From the NCBI RefSeq assembly GCF_004138285.1, contig NZ_SCFN01000024.1, positions 1 to 64,000 of the forward strand: a stretch of DNA of 64,000 nt, in the 5' to 3' direction. Under the pieces are notes generated by a model, which had not been told where the DNA came from, ran no database searches, and was given only the letters and a program-made list of their open reading frames with translations. Positions within the stretch are counted from its first letter, which is position 1. Each line of letters begins with the position of its first letter. The DNA comes from Gottfriedia acidiceleris. Its GTDB lineage: Bacteria > Bacillota > Bacilli > Bacillales > Bacillaceae_G. Shown here one piece after another: positions 53,186 through 61,995 of the stretch. A program made the translations under genes and the position numbers.

Positions 53186-55336
53186 ATGGATATTGAACAG
53201 ATGAAGTCCATCATTGAGGAAATGACTTTAGATGAAAAAATATCACAATTAATGCAGTTAGCTGGAAATTTTTATTATGGATTAGCAGGTGAAATTACAG
53301 GTCCATTCGCAGAGATGGGGATTAGTGATGACGTTATTAACAATAGTGGCTCTGTTTTAGGTGTATCTGGTGCAGAAGATGTAATCAAAATTCAAGAAGA
53401 GTATTTAAAAAACAATCCCCACGGAATTCCTTTAGTTTTTATGGCAGATGTAGTACATGGTTATAAAACTATTTTTCCAATTCCTTTAGCAATTGGTTGC
53501 TCTTGGGACACAGAGATGGCAGAAAAAAGTGCAGCAGTTGCAGCACGAGAAGCTTCGGTATCAGGTGTTCACGTTACCTTTGCTCCAATGGTTGATCTAG
53601 TACGTGACCCGAGATGGGGTCGCGTGTTAGAAACGACAGGTGAAGACCCTTATTTGAATAGTTTGTTTGCGAAAGCTTTTGTACGTGGCTTCCAAGGTAA
53701 TGATTTACAGAATGATATAGAGAGAGTTGCAGCTTGCGTTAAGCATTTTGCAGCTTATGGCGCTCCTGAAGGTGGACGTGATTATAACACAGTAAATATG
53801 TCTGAACGTCAACTTAGAGAATCTTATCTTCCAGCCTATAAAGCAGCATTAGATGAAGGCTGTGAGATGGTTATGACGTCCTTCAATACAATTGACGGTA
53901 TTCCAGCTACAGGAAATAAATGGTTAATGAGAGATGTCCTTCGCAACGAATGGGGATTTGAAGGTGTTCTAATCTCTGACTGGGGTTCTGTGAAAGAAAT
54001 GATTCCTCATGGAATTGCTGAAGATGAAGCAGAAGCAGCCTTTAAAGCAATTAATGCTGGAGTAGATTTAGAAATGATGACCCCTTGTTATGTCCATGAA
54101 TTAAAAAAATTAGTTGAAAATGGAGAAGTTAATGAAGCTTTAATTGATGAAGCAGTACTTCGAATAATAAAACTAAAATCTAAGCTAGGATTATTTGAAA
54201 ACCCTTACCGTGGTGCAAACGTTGAGAAAGAAAAAGAAATCGTCCTTTGTGAAGAGCATAGAACAGTCTCTAGAAAACTAGCAGAAAAATCCTGTGTTTT
54301 ATTAAAAAATGAAAATGTTCTTCCTCTTAAAGCTAGTCAAAAAATTGCATTAATTGGTCCATTAGCTCAAAGTAGTGACTTATTGGGTGCTTGGTCTTGG
54401 AAAGGTCAAGTAGACAATACAATGCATTTATATGATGCAATGAAGCTGAAATCACCTATACTTACAGTTGCTAAGGGGAGTGATATAGAAAAAATTACTC
54501 CAGATCAAGTTGAAGAGGCAATAAAAGTTGCAGAAAACTCAGATATTGTTGTATTAGCAGTTGGTGAGTACGCTTCGATGAGCGGAGAAGCTTGTTGCCG
54601 CTCAAGTATTCAATTACCAAAAGCCCAGTTAGAATTAATATCACATATTAAGAAATTAAATAAACCTCTAGTAATTGTTTTATTTAATGGCCGTCCACTA
54701 GATTTACATGGCGTGTTAGATGAAGCGGATGCTGTATTAGAAGCATGGTTTCCCGGAACTGAAGGAGCTACTGCAGTTTCAAATATTCTTTTCGGAGAAG
54801 TCAATCCTTCTGGAAAATTGACGATGTCATTCCCATTTTCAGTTGGTCAGATCCCGGTATATTACAATTCATTTAATACTGGAAGACCTTTAAATGAGTT
54901 TAGCCCTGATCATTATGTTTCTAAGTATTTGGATATTCCTAATGAACCGCTTTTACCATTTGGTTTTGGTTTAAGTTATACAACCTTCGCTTATAGCGAT
55001 TTGAATTTATCAACTGATCTCATGAGTCTTGAGAATCCATTAGAAATTTCCATAAATATAAAGAATACTGGAAATTATGCAGGTGATGAAATTGTACAAC
55101 TTTATGTTCGAGATCTTTCTGGGGATGTTGTACGACCAGTAAAAGAATTAAAAGACTTCCAGAAAGTAAGATTACAACCAGGTGAAACAAGTAAAATTAC
55201 TTTTACATTAAAAGAAGAACAACTACGGTACTATCATTCTAATTTAGAATTTGAAAGTGATAACGGTATATTTGAACTGTTTGTTGGTACAAATAGTGAA
55301 AACGTATTAATCGAGAGGTTTAAACTGATTAAATAA
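53186..55336 (+). CDS. GH3 beta-glucosidase
   Basis: A 716-residue glycoside hydrolase family 3 enzyme without signal peptide, so cytoplasmic. The (alpha/beta)8 domain carries KHFAAYGAPEGGRDYN near 188 and the nucleophile Asp in ISDWGSV near 263; the second domain contains the acid/base region near GEYASMSGEACCR; a fibronectin III-like domain ends the protein (from about 625). It is 33 nt upstream of a GH94 gene. The Listeria innocua pair Lin1840/Lin1839 (GH3 plus SOGP) acts on beta-1,2-glucan; the same role is proposed here. Confidence 0.85.
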   Translation: MDIEQMKSIIEEMTLDEKISQLMQLAGNFYYGLAGEITGPFAEMGISDDVINNSGSVLGVSGAEDVIKIQEEYLKNNPHGIPLVFMADVVHGYKTIFPIPLAIGCSWDTEMAEKSAAVAAREASVSGVHVTFAPMVDLVRDPRWGRVLETTGEDPYLNSLFAKAFVRGFQGNDLQNDIERVAACVKHFAAYGAPEGGRDYNTVNMSERQLRESYLPAYKAALDEGCEMVMTSFNTIDGIPATGNKWLMRDVLRNEWGFEGVLISDWGSVKEMIPHGIAEDEAEAAFKAINAGVDLEMMTPCYVHELKKLVENGEVNEALIDEAVLRIIKLKSKLGLFENPYRGANVEKEKEIVLCEEHRTVSRKLAEKSCVLLKNENVLPLKASQKIALIGPLAQSSDLLGAWSWKGQVDNTMHLYDAMKLKSPILTVAKGSDIEKITPDQVEEAIKVAENSDIVVLAVGEYASMSGEACCRSSIQLPKAQLELISHIKKLNKPLVIVLFNGRPLDLHGVLDEADAVLEAWFPGTEGATAVSNILFGEVNPSGKLTMSFPFSVGQIPVYYNSFNTGRPLNEFSPDHYVSKYLDIPNEPLLPFGFGLSYTTFAYSDLNLSTDLMSLENPLEISINIKNTGNYAGDEIVQLYVRDLSGDVVRPVKELKDFQKVRLQPGETSKITFTLKEEQLRYYHSNLEFESDNGIFELFVGTNSENVLIERFKLIK

Positions 55337-55369
55337 GTACTACATAAATCAAAATAGGGGAGGATTAGC

Positions 55370-58300
55370 ATGATTAACTTGAAAAATAAAGATAAATATC
55401 ATTTAAAAGCAGGTAATACGACAGTTTCATTTTTAAATAGTGGAGATTTATATGAAATAACAAATGGTATGACAATGATTAATCAATTGCGTTCAAATCC
55501 AATTGATGGTGCAGTTAGTAATCTATATTTACGACTTTATTTACAGGAAGGTTTACAAGTTTATCCACTATTAGGAATTCAATCAGATAGTAAAGTTAAA
55601 TTTTCTAAAACGCAAGTTATTTGGGAAGGAAAAGTATCTAACATAGAATACACAGTAACTTTTACGTTAACAGACCAATCGATCTGGTTTTGGGATGTAG
55701 AAATTCAAGGATCCGAAGTAGAATTCGATATCATTTATGGTCAAGATGTCGGCCTTGCAAATCGAGGTATGATTCAATCAAATGAAGCATATGTAAGTCA
55801 GTACGTTGGTTATTCAGTATTTGAAACAGAAGATAAAGGATACATTGTATGCTCAAGACAAAATCAGCCTCAAGATGGGAAGTTTCCATACTTGCAAATA
55901 GGTTCTCTATCTAAAGTGAAAGGATTTTCTACTGATGGATACCAGTTTTTTGGACTATCATATAAAGAGACTAATCTACCTGAGGCACTATACAAAGAAT
56001 CACTTGCAAATGAAATTTATCAATATGAATTCGCATATATTGCGCTACAATCTGAAAAGATCCTTTTAAATAAAAAAGCAAATATAGTATTTTATGGATT
56101 AACAAAGGAAAATCATGAATCAGCTATTACAGAGTTAGAATACGAGCAGGAAATTCAAGAAGTTTGGAATCAAATTGAAAGTTCGAATGAATTCGAAGTG
56201 ATTGATCAATTAACGATGAATCCAAAACTTGGTACCCCACTACAAACATTATCGATGGAAAAAGAAGAGATTTCGCAATACTTTCCATACCGCTCTCATG
56301 AAGAATTTGATGGAGAGACACTATTGTCGTTCTTTACAGAAACACATGAACATGTCGTTTTAAAAGAAAAAGAAAGATTAGTTGAAAGATCTCATGGTCA
56401 TATCATTTTGAGCGGTGAAAACTTAGCGATTAATGAAGAAATTATTACGTCAACTTCGTATATGTATGGTGTATTTAATGCCCAAATTGTTGTTGGTAAT
56501 ACATCAATGAATAAAATGATGTCGAATGCTAGAAATAGTTTAAATGTAATGAAAACTTCTGGACAACGCATTTATGTTGAAATTGATGGGTGCTATCATC
56601 TGCTAACAATGCCCTCGTTGTATGAAATTGGATTGAATTATGCGCGTTGGTATTATAAAACAGAAAACGAACTCTTTATTGTTACAAACTACTCTACAAC
56701 TGAAATGCCTGAAATTCGTCTACAAGTACATGCAACAAGTGGGAAAAAATATCGTTTTATTGTTACAAATCAAATTACAATGAACGGAAATGAATATGAA
56801 GTCCCATTTGGAATGAAGCAGGATGAACAATTAATATCGTTCTATGTAGATGAATCTTGTTTTATAGCGAATACTTATCCAGATCTTTGCTACCATATGT
56901 ATCTTGAAGGAGTAAAAATGGTTGTTACAGATGAAAGGAAGTTAATTACAGGCGCAGCACCTTTATCAGCTTCTTTAGTTGTTCTAGATTTAGAGGAAAC
57001 GAATGAATTTACAATAACAATTCAAGGTCAAATAAATGGTGGCGAATTCATTCAAGCAGATCGGAAAATTGAAGAGGAAATTGTAAAGTACCGTAATTTC
57101 TATCAAAACGTAATGAATGGATTTAAACTATCATTAAATAAAAATATTCCTTCTGAACTAGGGAAATTAAATACATTAACTTGGTGGTACACACATAATA
57201 TGTTAATTCACTATCTGGTACCACATGGACTAGAACAATATGGCGGTGCTGCTTGGGGTACTCGAGATGTTTGCCAAGGTCCAGTTGAATACTTTATGGC
57301 TACAGGTAAATTTGATATTGTAAGGGAAATTTTACTTACTGTTTTCTCTCATCAATATGAAGACGATGGTAATTGGCCACAATGGTTTATGTTCGATAAA
57401 TATTTTAGTATCCAAGCTGGTGAAAGCCACGGAGATGTAATTGTTTGGCCATTAAAAGCTTTAAGTGAGTATCTTTTAGCAACAAAGGATTTTAGTATAT
57501 TAGCAGAAGAAATTTCATTTACCGAACGTAGTACATTTAAATTAACTACAATAAAATCAAGCTTACTAGAACATGCAAAGAAAGAAATTAATTATATAAA
57601 AGATAATTTTTTACATGATACCTATCTTTCTTCGTATGGAGATGGTGATTGGGATGATACGCTTCAACCTGCAAATGCTCAATTGAAAAAATACATGGTA
57701 AGTAGTTGGACAGTTGCACTTACTTACCAGACATTAAAACAATTTTCATTTGTTTTAAAAGAATTGAATGAAGTTTTGTCTGACGAGATTAGTGAATTAG
57801 TAAAAGGAATCGAAGCAGACTTTAAAAAGTATATGTTAAAAACTGATATTATCCCTGGCTTCATATATTTAGAAGATCCAAATTTAGCAGAATTAATGAT
57901 TCACCCTTCTGACCAAAAAACTGGCATTCAATATCGTTTGTTGCCGATGACGCGTAGTATGATTTCAGAATTATTTACATTGGAAGAAGCGAATCATCAT
58001 TATGAGATTATTAAGGAGCATTTACAGCACCCAGATGGTGTGCGACTCATGAATAAACCTGCTACGTATGCAGGAGGAGTGAGTAAAAACTTTAAACGTG
58101 CAGAGCAAGCTTCTAACTTTGGAAGAGAAATAGGTTTACAATATGTTCATGCACATATTCGATTTATCGAAGCAATGGCAAAGTTAGGAAAAGAAAATGA
58201 AGTATGGCAATCGCTTTATGTTATTAATCCTATTAATCTTAAAGAAGCTGTTCCGAATGCAGAATACCGTCAAAGTAATACATATTTCAGTAGTTCGGAT

Positions 58301-58711
58301 GGCAAATTTAATAATCGATATGAAGCTCAAGAACAATTTGCTAGTTTGAAAAATGGAAAAGTATCCGTAAAAGGTGGATGGAGAATCTATTCGAGCGGTC
58401 CAGGAATTTATCTAAATCAACTAATTTCAAATAGTCTAGGTATTCGTCGTTTTGATAAAAATTTAGTAATTGATCCAGTCCTTCCAAAAGAATTAGACGG
58501 ATTGAATTTTGAATTTGCAATTGATAAATATAAAGTAACATTTAATTATCACCTAAAGGATAACGCTGAAAAGAAGGTATTAGTAAATAGTAATCTAGTA
58601 GGATATGAAAGAATGGAAAATCGATACCGTGAAGGTGGCTTAGTCATTCAATTTAATGAGTTAGCACAACATTTACATGATGGTATTAATCGTATTGATA
58701 TTTATATCTAA
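55370..58711 (+). CDS. GH94 glycoside phosphorylase, probable 1,2-beta-oligoglucan phosphorylase
   Basis: A 1113-residue cytoplasmic phosphorylase. It has an N-terminal beta-sandwich region, then an (alpha/alpha)6 barrel with YGGAAWGTRDVCQGPVEYF near 623 and the catalytic-Asp segment YGDGDWDDTLQP near 757. Cellobiose phosphorylases are about 800 residues, whereas 1,2-beta-oligoglucan phosphorylase (SOGP) is about 1100, so length and GH3 partner both point to SOGP, releasing glucose 1-phosphate from sophoro-oligosaccharides. AGGGGAGGA precedes the start. Confidence 0.78.
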   Translation: MINLKNKDKYHLKAGNTTVSFLNSGDLYEITNGMTMINQLRSNPIDGAVSNLYLRLYLQEGLQVYPLLGIQSDSKVKFSKTQVIWEGKVSNIEYTVTFTLTDQSIWFWDVEIQGSEVEFDIIYGQDVGLANRGMIQSNEAYVSQYVGYSVFETEDKGYIVCSRQNQPQDGKFPYLQIGSLSKVKGFSTDGYQFFGLSYKETNLPEALYKESLANEIYQYEFAYIALQSEKILLNKKANIVFYGLTKENHESAITELEYEQEIQEVWNQIESSNEFEVIDQLTMNPKLGTPLQTLSMEKEEISQYFPYRSHEEFDGETLLSFFTETHEHVVLKEKERLVERSHGHIILSGENLAINEEIITSTSYMYGVFNAQIVVGNTSMNKMMSNARNSLNVMKTSGQRIYVEIDGCYHLLTMPSLYEIGLNYARWYYKTENELFIVTNYSTTEMPEIRLQVHATSGKKYRFIVTNQITMNGNEYEVPFGMKQDEQLISFYVDESCFIANTYPDLCYHMYLEGVKMVVTDERKLITGAAPLSASLVVLDLEETNEFTITIQGQINGGEFIQADRKIEEEIVKYRNFYQNVMNGFKLSLNKNIPSELGKLNTLTWWYTHNMLIHYLVPHGLEQYGGAAWGTRDVCQGPVEYFMATGKFDIVREILLTVFSHQYEDDGNWPQWFMFDKYFSIQAGESHGDVIVWPLKALSEYLLATKDFSILAEEISFTERSTFKLTTIKSSLLEHAKKEINYIKDNFLHDTYLSSYGDGDWDDTLQPANAQLKKYMVSSWTVALTYQTLKQFSFVLKELNEVLSDEISELVKGIEADFKKYMLKTDIIPGFIYLEDPNLAELMIHPSDQKTGIQYRLLPMTRSMISELFTLEEANHHYEIIKEHLQHPDGVRLMNKPATYAGGVSKNFKRAEQASNFGREIGLQYVHAHIRFIEAMAKLGKENEVWQSLYVINPINLKEAVPNAEYRQSNTYFSSSDGKFNNRYEAQEQFASLKNGKVSVKGGWRIYSSGPGIYLNQLISNSLGIRRFDKNLVIDPVLPKELDGLNFEFAIDKYKVTFNYHLKDNAEKKVLVNSNLVGYERMENRYREGGLVIQFNELAQHLHDGINRIDIYI

Positions 58712-58716
58712 TGATG

Positions 58717-58770
58717 GATCGGATAATGGGCAACGTGTTATGTTGTCAATTATCCGATTTGTTTTAGTTT
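58717..58770 (+). terminator. Terminator of the GH3-GH94 operon
   Basis: ATCGGATAAT pairs perfectly with ATTATCCGAT, and an inner GGCAAC/GTTGTC stem extends it; TTGTTTTAG follows. Confidence 0.78.
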
Positions 58771-58863
58771 CTTCAAAAAATTAATGATTTAATATTTAGG
58801 CTCTTTTCGAAAAGTTTGTTGTATTTAATATAAATAAAATATTATCAAATGGAGTTTTTGTTG

Positions 58864-58887
58864 GAAAAAAGGGGAAATTCCCCCAAG
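58864..58887 (+). repeat. GGnGAAATTCCCC short repeat, copy 2
   Basis: A run of A then GGGGAAATTCCCCC, nearly identical to 106-130. It takes the place of the palindrome in front of element R14. Confidence 0.5.
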
Positions 58888-58951
58888 TAACCCGTTTTAC
58901 TGGTTAAATTTTCTTTTTATTTAACTAAATGACAGTTTAATTGAACAAGAG
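58886..58951 (+). repeat. Three-hairpin element, partial copy R14
   Basis: The middle stem is TAACC-cgttttact-GGTTA with a T-rich tail, and the third segment is AACTAAATGACAGTTTAATT then GAACAAGAG. The GCATGC palindrome is absent. Confidence 0.65.
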
Positions 58952-58985
58952 ACATTGATTTTTCTAAAATCAATGTCTCTTGTTA
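58949..58985. terminator. Strong hairpin after the secreted-protein gene
   Basis: AAGAGACATTGATTTT pairs perfectly with AAAATCAATGTCTCTT (3-nt loop). It lies 44 nt past the stop of the minus-strand gene 59029-59562. Confidence 0.75.
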
Positions 58986-59028
58986 TTGTATGGTAGGGGA
59001 GACCAAACGTTTATTACTAGTTAATTTA

Positions 59029-59562
59029 TTACTTCCATGGAGTTTCAGTTTTATGCTCGATGATGTGTACTACTTTTGGTTCAATATTTTTTTTCATTTG
59101 TTCCATTTGATCATTATTATTTCCAACCTGAATTTGTGCCTGTGTATTTGCAATGACATCAATTACTTGTTGTTTAGAAACGTTTTTAGAAGCTGCAATT
59201 TCAACTACAGTTTTTCCTTTCGCTAATTCTTGTTTTAATTCTTGTCCGTTTATTTTTAATAAAGAAAATAATTTTTCATCATTTAAAAAATAATCTGCAG
59301 TATAATCAGGTTGCCCATTTGTTGAAAAAAAGCTTTCAACTTTAATATTCGATGGTGTAGGTTGACCTTTTAATACTGATTGAATTTCTTTAGAGGTTGG
59401 TACTTTTACCGTTGTGTTTACTTTTTTATTTTGTTTAATAGATTGTACAGTTTTTACTGACTCGTTCTTTTCCTTTTGAGCAGCGTATGTAGTGCCTGCT
59501 CCTACTAATAATGTTGTTGAAATTCCAAGTACAATGAATAATTTTGTTTTATGCTTTACCAT
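59029..59562 (-). CDS. Secreted protein with helical repeat domain, unknown
   Basis: A 177-residue exported protein with signal peptide (1 to about 28, ending TYAA). The outer part has a Lys/Thr/Val-rich stretch and then LNINGQELKQ-like sequence (LLKINGQELKQELAKGKTVVEIA...VSKQQVIDVI, about 105-145). That motif recurs in secreted Bacilli proteins of unknown role. I chose ATG 59562 because AAGGGG lies upstream. Nothing enzymatic is visible. Confidence 0.62.
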   Translation of the reverse strand: MVKHKTKLFIVLGISTTLLVGAGTTYAAQKEKNESVKTVQSIKQNKKVNTTVKVPTSKEIQSVLKGQPTPSNIKVESFFSTNGQPDYTADYFLNDEKLFSLLKINGQELKQELAKGKTVVEIAASKNVSKQQVIDVIANTQAQIQVGNNNDQMEQMKKNIEPKVVHIIEHKTETPWK

Positions 59563-59665
59563 TTTAAAACCCCTTTTCATAGTTTTATTGAGTGTTACAG
59601 TTACAAGGATAACCAGATTATGTAAAGATGAAATGAAGATGAGATAAAGTTGAAATGAAACTTTT

Positions 59666-59755
59666 CTTATTTAACGCATGCTTTAGTTGAACAACATGAT
59701 CGGCTTAATAGTCGATTTTTTTTATTGCACTAAATGACAGGATAGTTGAACAAGA
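59666..59755 (+). repeat. Three-hairpin element, copy R15
   Basis: TTAACGCATGCTTTAGTTGA core, stem ATCGGCT-taat-AGTCGAT plus eight T, and an end at GATAGTTGAACAAG. It lies between the divergent secreted-protein and SUKH genes. Confidence 0.88.
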
Positions 59756-59826
59756 AATACACTTATTCTGATAAAATAAGACTTAAAAATTGACTAAATT
59801 TCATTATTATAAAGAGAGGCTAAATA

Positions 59827-60312
59827 ATGGATATTCAAGTTTTGATTGAAAAAGTAAAAAACTTTCCAAATTGTGTGATCCACTCACATTCGGGCTACCC
59901 AGTTGTAGAAAGAGGTCACAAACTACCAAATGATTTATATGAGTTTTTTAGATTATGTGGTGGAATGGATTTATTTATTGACTGTGATTATGGTTTAACT
60001 ATTGTTTCACCTGAAGAATTTGTATTAGCAAATCCAGTTATTATTGGCGAAAAAGCTGAATATGATATTTCTTCAAGTTGGTACATTATTGGATGTGATA
60101 GTAATAACGATTATTTAACAATCGATCTTAGCAAGCCACGTTTAGGTAAATGTTACGATAGCAATTGGGAATTTCATGGGGTAGCTGGTAGTTGTCCTAT
60201 AATTGCAAATTCATTTACGGAGTTATTAGAACGTTTAGTGATAGATAAGGGGAAACATTGGTACTGGCTTCGAGATGAATTTGCATCTTTGGGCGATGCT
60301 TATGATGACTAA
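59827..60312 (+). CDS. SMI1/KNR4 (SUKH) family protein (second)
   Basis: A 161-residue soluble protein. SUKH hallmarks are LPNDLYEFFRLCGGMDLFID (about 38-57) and the strand SWYIIGCDSNNDYLTIDL (about 86-103). It is unlike the SUKH protein at 52341 beyond the fold. It is probably an immunity or anti-toxin type protein; no toxin is adjacent. AGAGAGGC precedes the start. It is bracketed by R15 and R16. Confidence 0.82.
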   Translation: MDIQVLIEKVKNFPNCVIHSHSGYPVVERGHKLPNDLYEFFRLCGGMDLFIDCDYGLTIVSPEEFVLANPVIIGEKAEYDISSSWYIIGCDSNNDYLTIDLSKPRLGKCYDSNWEFHGVAGSCPIIANSFTELLERLVIDKGKHWYWLRDEFASLGDAYDD

Positions 60313-60323
60313 AATGAATTTTT

Positions 60324-60417
60324 CTTATTGAACTAACGCTTGCATTAGTTGAGCAAAACTTAGGAGCTGATTGATCGATTAGTTCCTATTTCTGTATTTA
60401 GCAGTTTTGTTGAACAA
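60324..60417 (+). repeat. Three-hairpin element, copy R16
   Basis: Core AACTAACGCTTGCATTAGTT, then the stem GGAGCTGAT / ATTAGTTCC, fully paired through two G-U pairs, and an end at TTGTTGAACAA. It starts 12 nt after the SUKH stop. Confidence 0.85.
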
Positions 60418-60599
60418 ATTGTAAATTCTATGTTTTAAAGTAAAAGCATTTCCTTGTAATGAGAAATGCTTTTTATTTTGGTTTAAAATTAAAAGATATT
60501 CAATAACAATAATAATATAATAAAAAAAGATATAAATTTATTGTAAAACAATAAATTATACGTTAAAGTCGTATTATCATTACAAGTGAGGTGTTTTAA

Positions 60600-61073
60600 A
60601 TGAATGTTAAACGAGGTTCTGCCACTTTCTTAAAGGTCATTATTTTTCTGGTTGGAATTGCAGTGTTTACTTTGTGTATTTATTGGATGCCTGTATTAAC
60701 CATTAAAGACATAAAAGCACATCCAGGTGGGGATTACTCGCTATATCCCCTTTTAGTATGTGCTTATGGAATCTGTATTACATTTTCTTTTACGTTGTAT
60801 CAAGTATATAAACTATTAACCTATATCGAAAGGAACAACGCTTTCTCCGAGTTATCACTTAAATCTTTAAAGGTTATAAAAAAATGTGCTTTTACAGCCA
60901 TTTTCTTCATTGTTTTAATGATAATAAGCTTAAAGGTGATTTCTAAAATAACAGGAGATGATGCAGCAGGTCCTATATCGATAAGTCTGATATGTATTTT
61001 AGCAACAAGTATCATAACAGCCATTGTGGACGTACTTCAAAAGCCATTAAAAAATTTCCTAGATAAAAAATAG
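60600..61073 (+). CDS. DUF2975 family membrane protein
   Basis: A 157-residue protein with four hydrophobic segments (about 12-30, 44-66, 96-116, 126-147) and the family segment FSELSLKSLKVIKKCAF near 80-96. GTGAGGTG precedes the start. DUF2975 genes are commonly followed by a short Xre-type regulator gene; none is found here, only a terminator. Confidence 0.75.
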   Translation: MNVKRGSATFLKVIIFLVGIAVFTLCIYWMPVLTIKDIKAHPGGDYSLYPLLVCAYGICITFSFTLYQVYKLLTYIERNNAFSELSLKSLKVIKKCAFTAIFFIVLMIISLKVISKITGDDAAGPISISLICILATSIITAIVDVLQKPLKNFLDKK

Positions 61074-61156
61074 GTATAACTTTATTATTAATTTCTCTAC
61101 TAATGAGCAAAAAAATGATAATGGAACTCATTCATAAAAAATAAGTAAAAATATAA

Positions 61157-61195
61157 AAAAGCAGTTGGATTACGAAATCCACTGCTTTTTTTATT
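61157..61195 (+). terminator. Terminator
   Basis: AAAAAGCAGTTGGATT pairs with AATCCACTGCTTTTT with one bulged T, then more T. Confidence 0.85.
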
Positions 61196-61219
61196 ACCAA
61201 TTTACTGTTGAAATTAATG

Positions 61220-61336
61220 TTAATACATTAACGAATTAGGTTGCGAATTTTGATTTTGTACTTCAAAACCGAACCCGTTAGCTTTAGGTTGAGAGATTAA
61301 ATCTTTAATCCCCAGGCGTTTCTCGATAATGGGTTC
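61220..61336 (-). pseudogene. C-terminal gene remnant
   Basis: On the minus strand an open frame without start codon reads EPIIEKRLGIKDLISQPKAN then GFGFEVQNQNSQPNSLMY to a stop. The composition is clearly protein-like, and an in-frame stop precedes it, so it looks like the tail of a lost gene. IIEKRLGIKDL faintly resembles the IEKRFG segment of phospholipase C/phosphoesterase proteins (PF04185); I give this only as a guess. Confidence 0.4.
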
Positions 61337-61382
61337 TTAGGTATATATTATCACTGTATTCTATTTCCTTGGAAAATTAATA

Positions 61383-61475
61383 GTTATTCAATTAACGCAT
61401 ACTTTAGTTGAACAGCATAATCGGCTGTTTAGTCGATTTTTTTATTAAAGTAAATGGCAGATTAGTTGAATAAGA
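61383..61475 (+). repeat. Three-hairpin element, copy R17
   Basis: TTATTCAATTAACGCATACT opens the copy; stem ATCGGCT-gttt-AGTCGAT plus seven T; end GATTAGTTGAATAAG. Both outer ends show the complementary TTATTCAA / TTGAATAA pair. Confidence 0.88.
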
Positions 61476-61542
61476 AAAAGGAAGAACTGCAAAATTAGAG
61501 AATTAAAAACATATAAACATTATTAGAGAGGGAGCAGTTTAG

Positions 61543-61806
61543 TTGAAAAATAATCAAATTATTATAGGTGTTGCGATAATCTTAGGATGTACTATATTAG
61601 GGCTATTTTTAATGTTTACTTTTTCAGATAATGCAAAGGAGAAACCAGTTAAAACAAATGAATATAAGTACGAAATGATTCGAGCAAACGACGATAATGT
61701 AATAATCTTTAATAAAGAAACTGGTGAATACTGGAGAAAATTTTTACCTAATAATGAAGGACCTACTGATTGGAGTAAAGAAAAATCACCAATTACAAGT
61801 AAATAA
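61543..61806 (+). CDS. Small membrane-anchored protein, unknown
   Basis: An 87-residue protein with an N-terminal membrane segment (about 5-27) and a soluble part ending NKETGEYWRKFLPNNEGPTD. Short proteins of this type (signal anchor plus an ETGEYW-like strand) occur in Bacillus; role unknown. The start is TTG 61543 with GAGGGAG upstream. The start region GCAGTTTAGTTGAA (61534-61547) equals the 3' end motif of the repeat family. Confidence 0.6.
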   Translation: MKNNQIIIGVAIILGCTILGLFLMFTFSDNAKEKPVKTNEYKYEMIRANDDNVIIFNKETGEYWRKFLPNNEGPTDWSKEKSPITSK

Positions 61807-61818
61807 AATTATATTTAA

Positions 61819-61910
61819 CTTATGTAATTAACGCATGCTTTAGTTAAACAACAAGATCGGCTGTTTAGTCGATTTTTTTATTCAACAAAATGGCAGTTTA
61901 GTTTAATAAG
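61819..61910 (+). repeat. Three-hairpin element, copy R18
   Basis: Almost identical to R1 from the middle stem to the end (ATCGGCT-gttt-AGTCGAT, seven T, TTCAACAAAATGGCAGTTTA). It starts 13 nt after the stop of the 87-residue protein. Confidence 0.9.
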
Positions 61911-61995
61911 GTTTGGTAATTTTTAGAAACCAAATGCAAGAGAAATATATGGTAATATTATTATAAAATTAAGAAAATTTTTCGGAGAGAATAAT

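Noticed and set aside
46536-58711. One single operon from AraC to GH94
   Set aside because: A strong terminator (52176-52230), an opposite-strand SUKH gene and a separate promoter (53072-53100) divide it into two units.
58800-58830. GGCTCTTTTCGAAAAG as a possible IS end
   Set aside because: No partner inverted repeat or transposase remnant; it could also be a simple hairpin.
58990-59226. Plus-strand ORF of 78 codons opposite the secreted-protein gene
   Set aside because: It is antisense to a better supported gene with signal peptide and ribosome site, and its product is only low-complexity Phe/Ile/Asn sequence.
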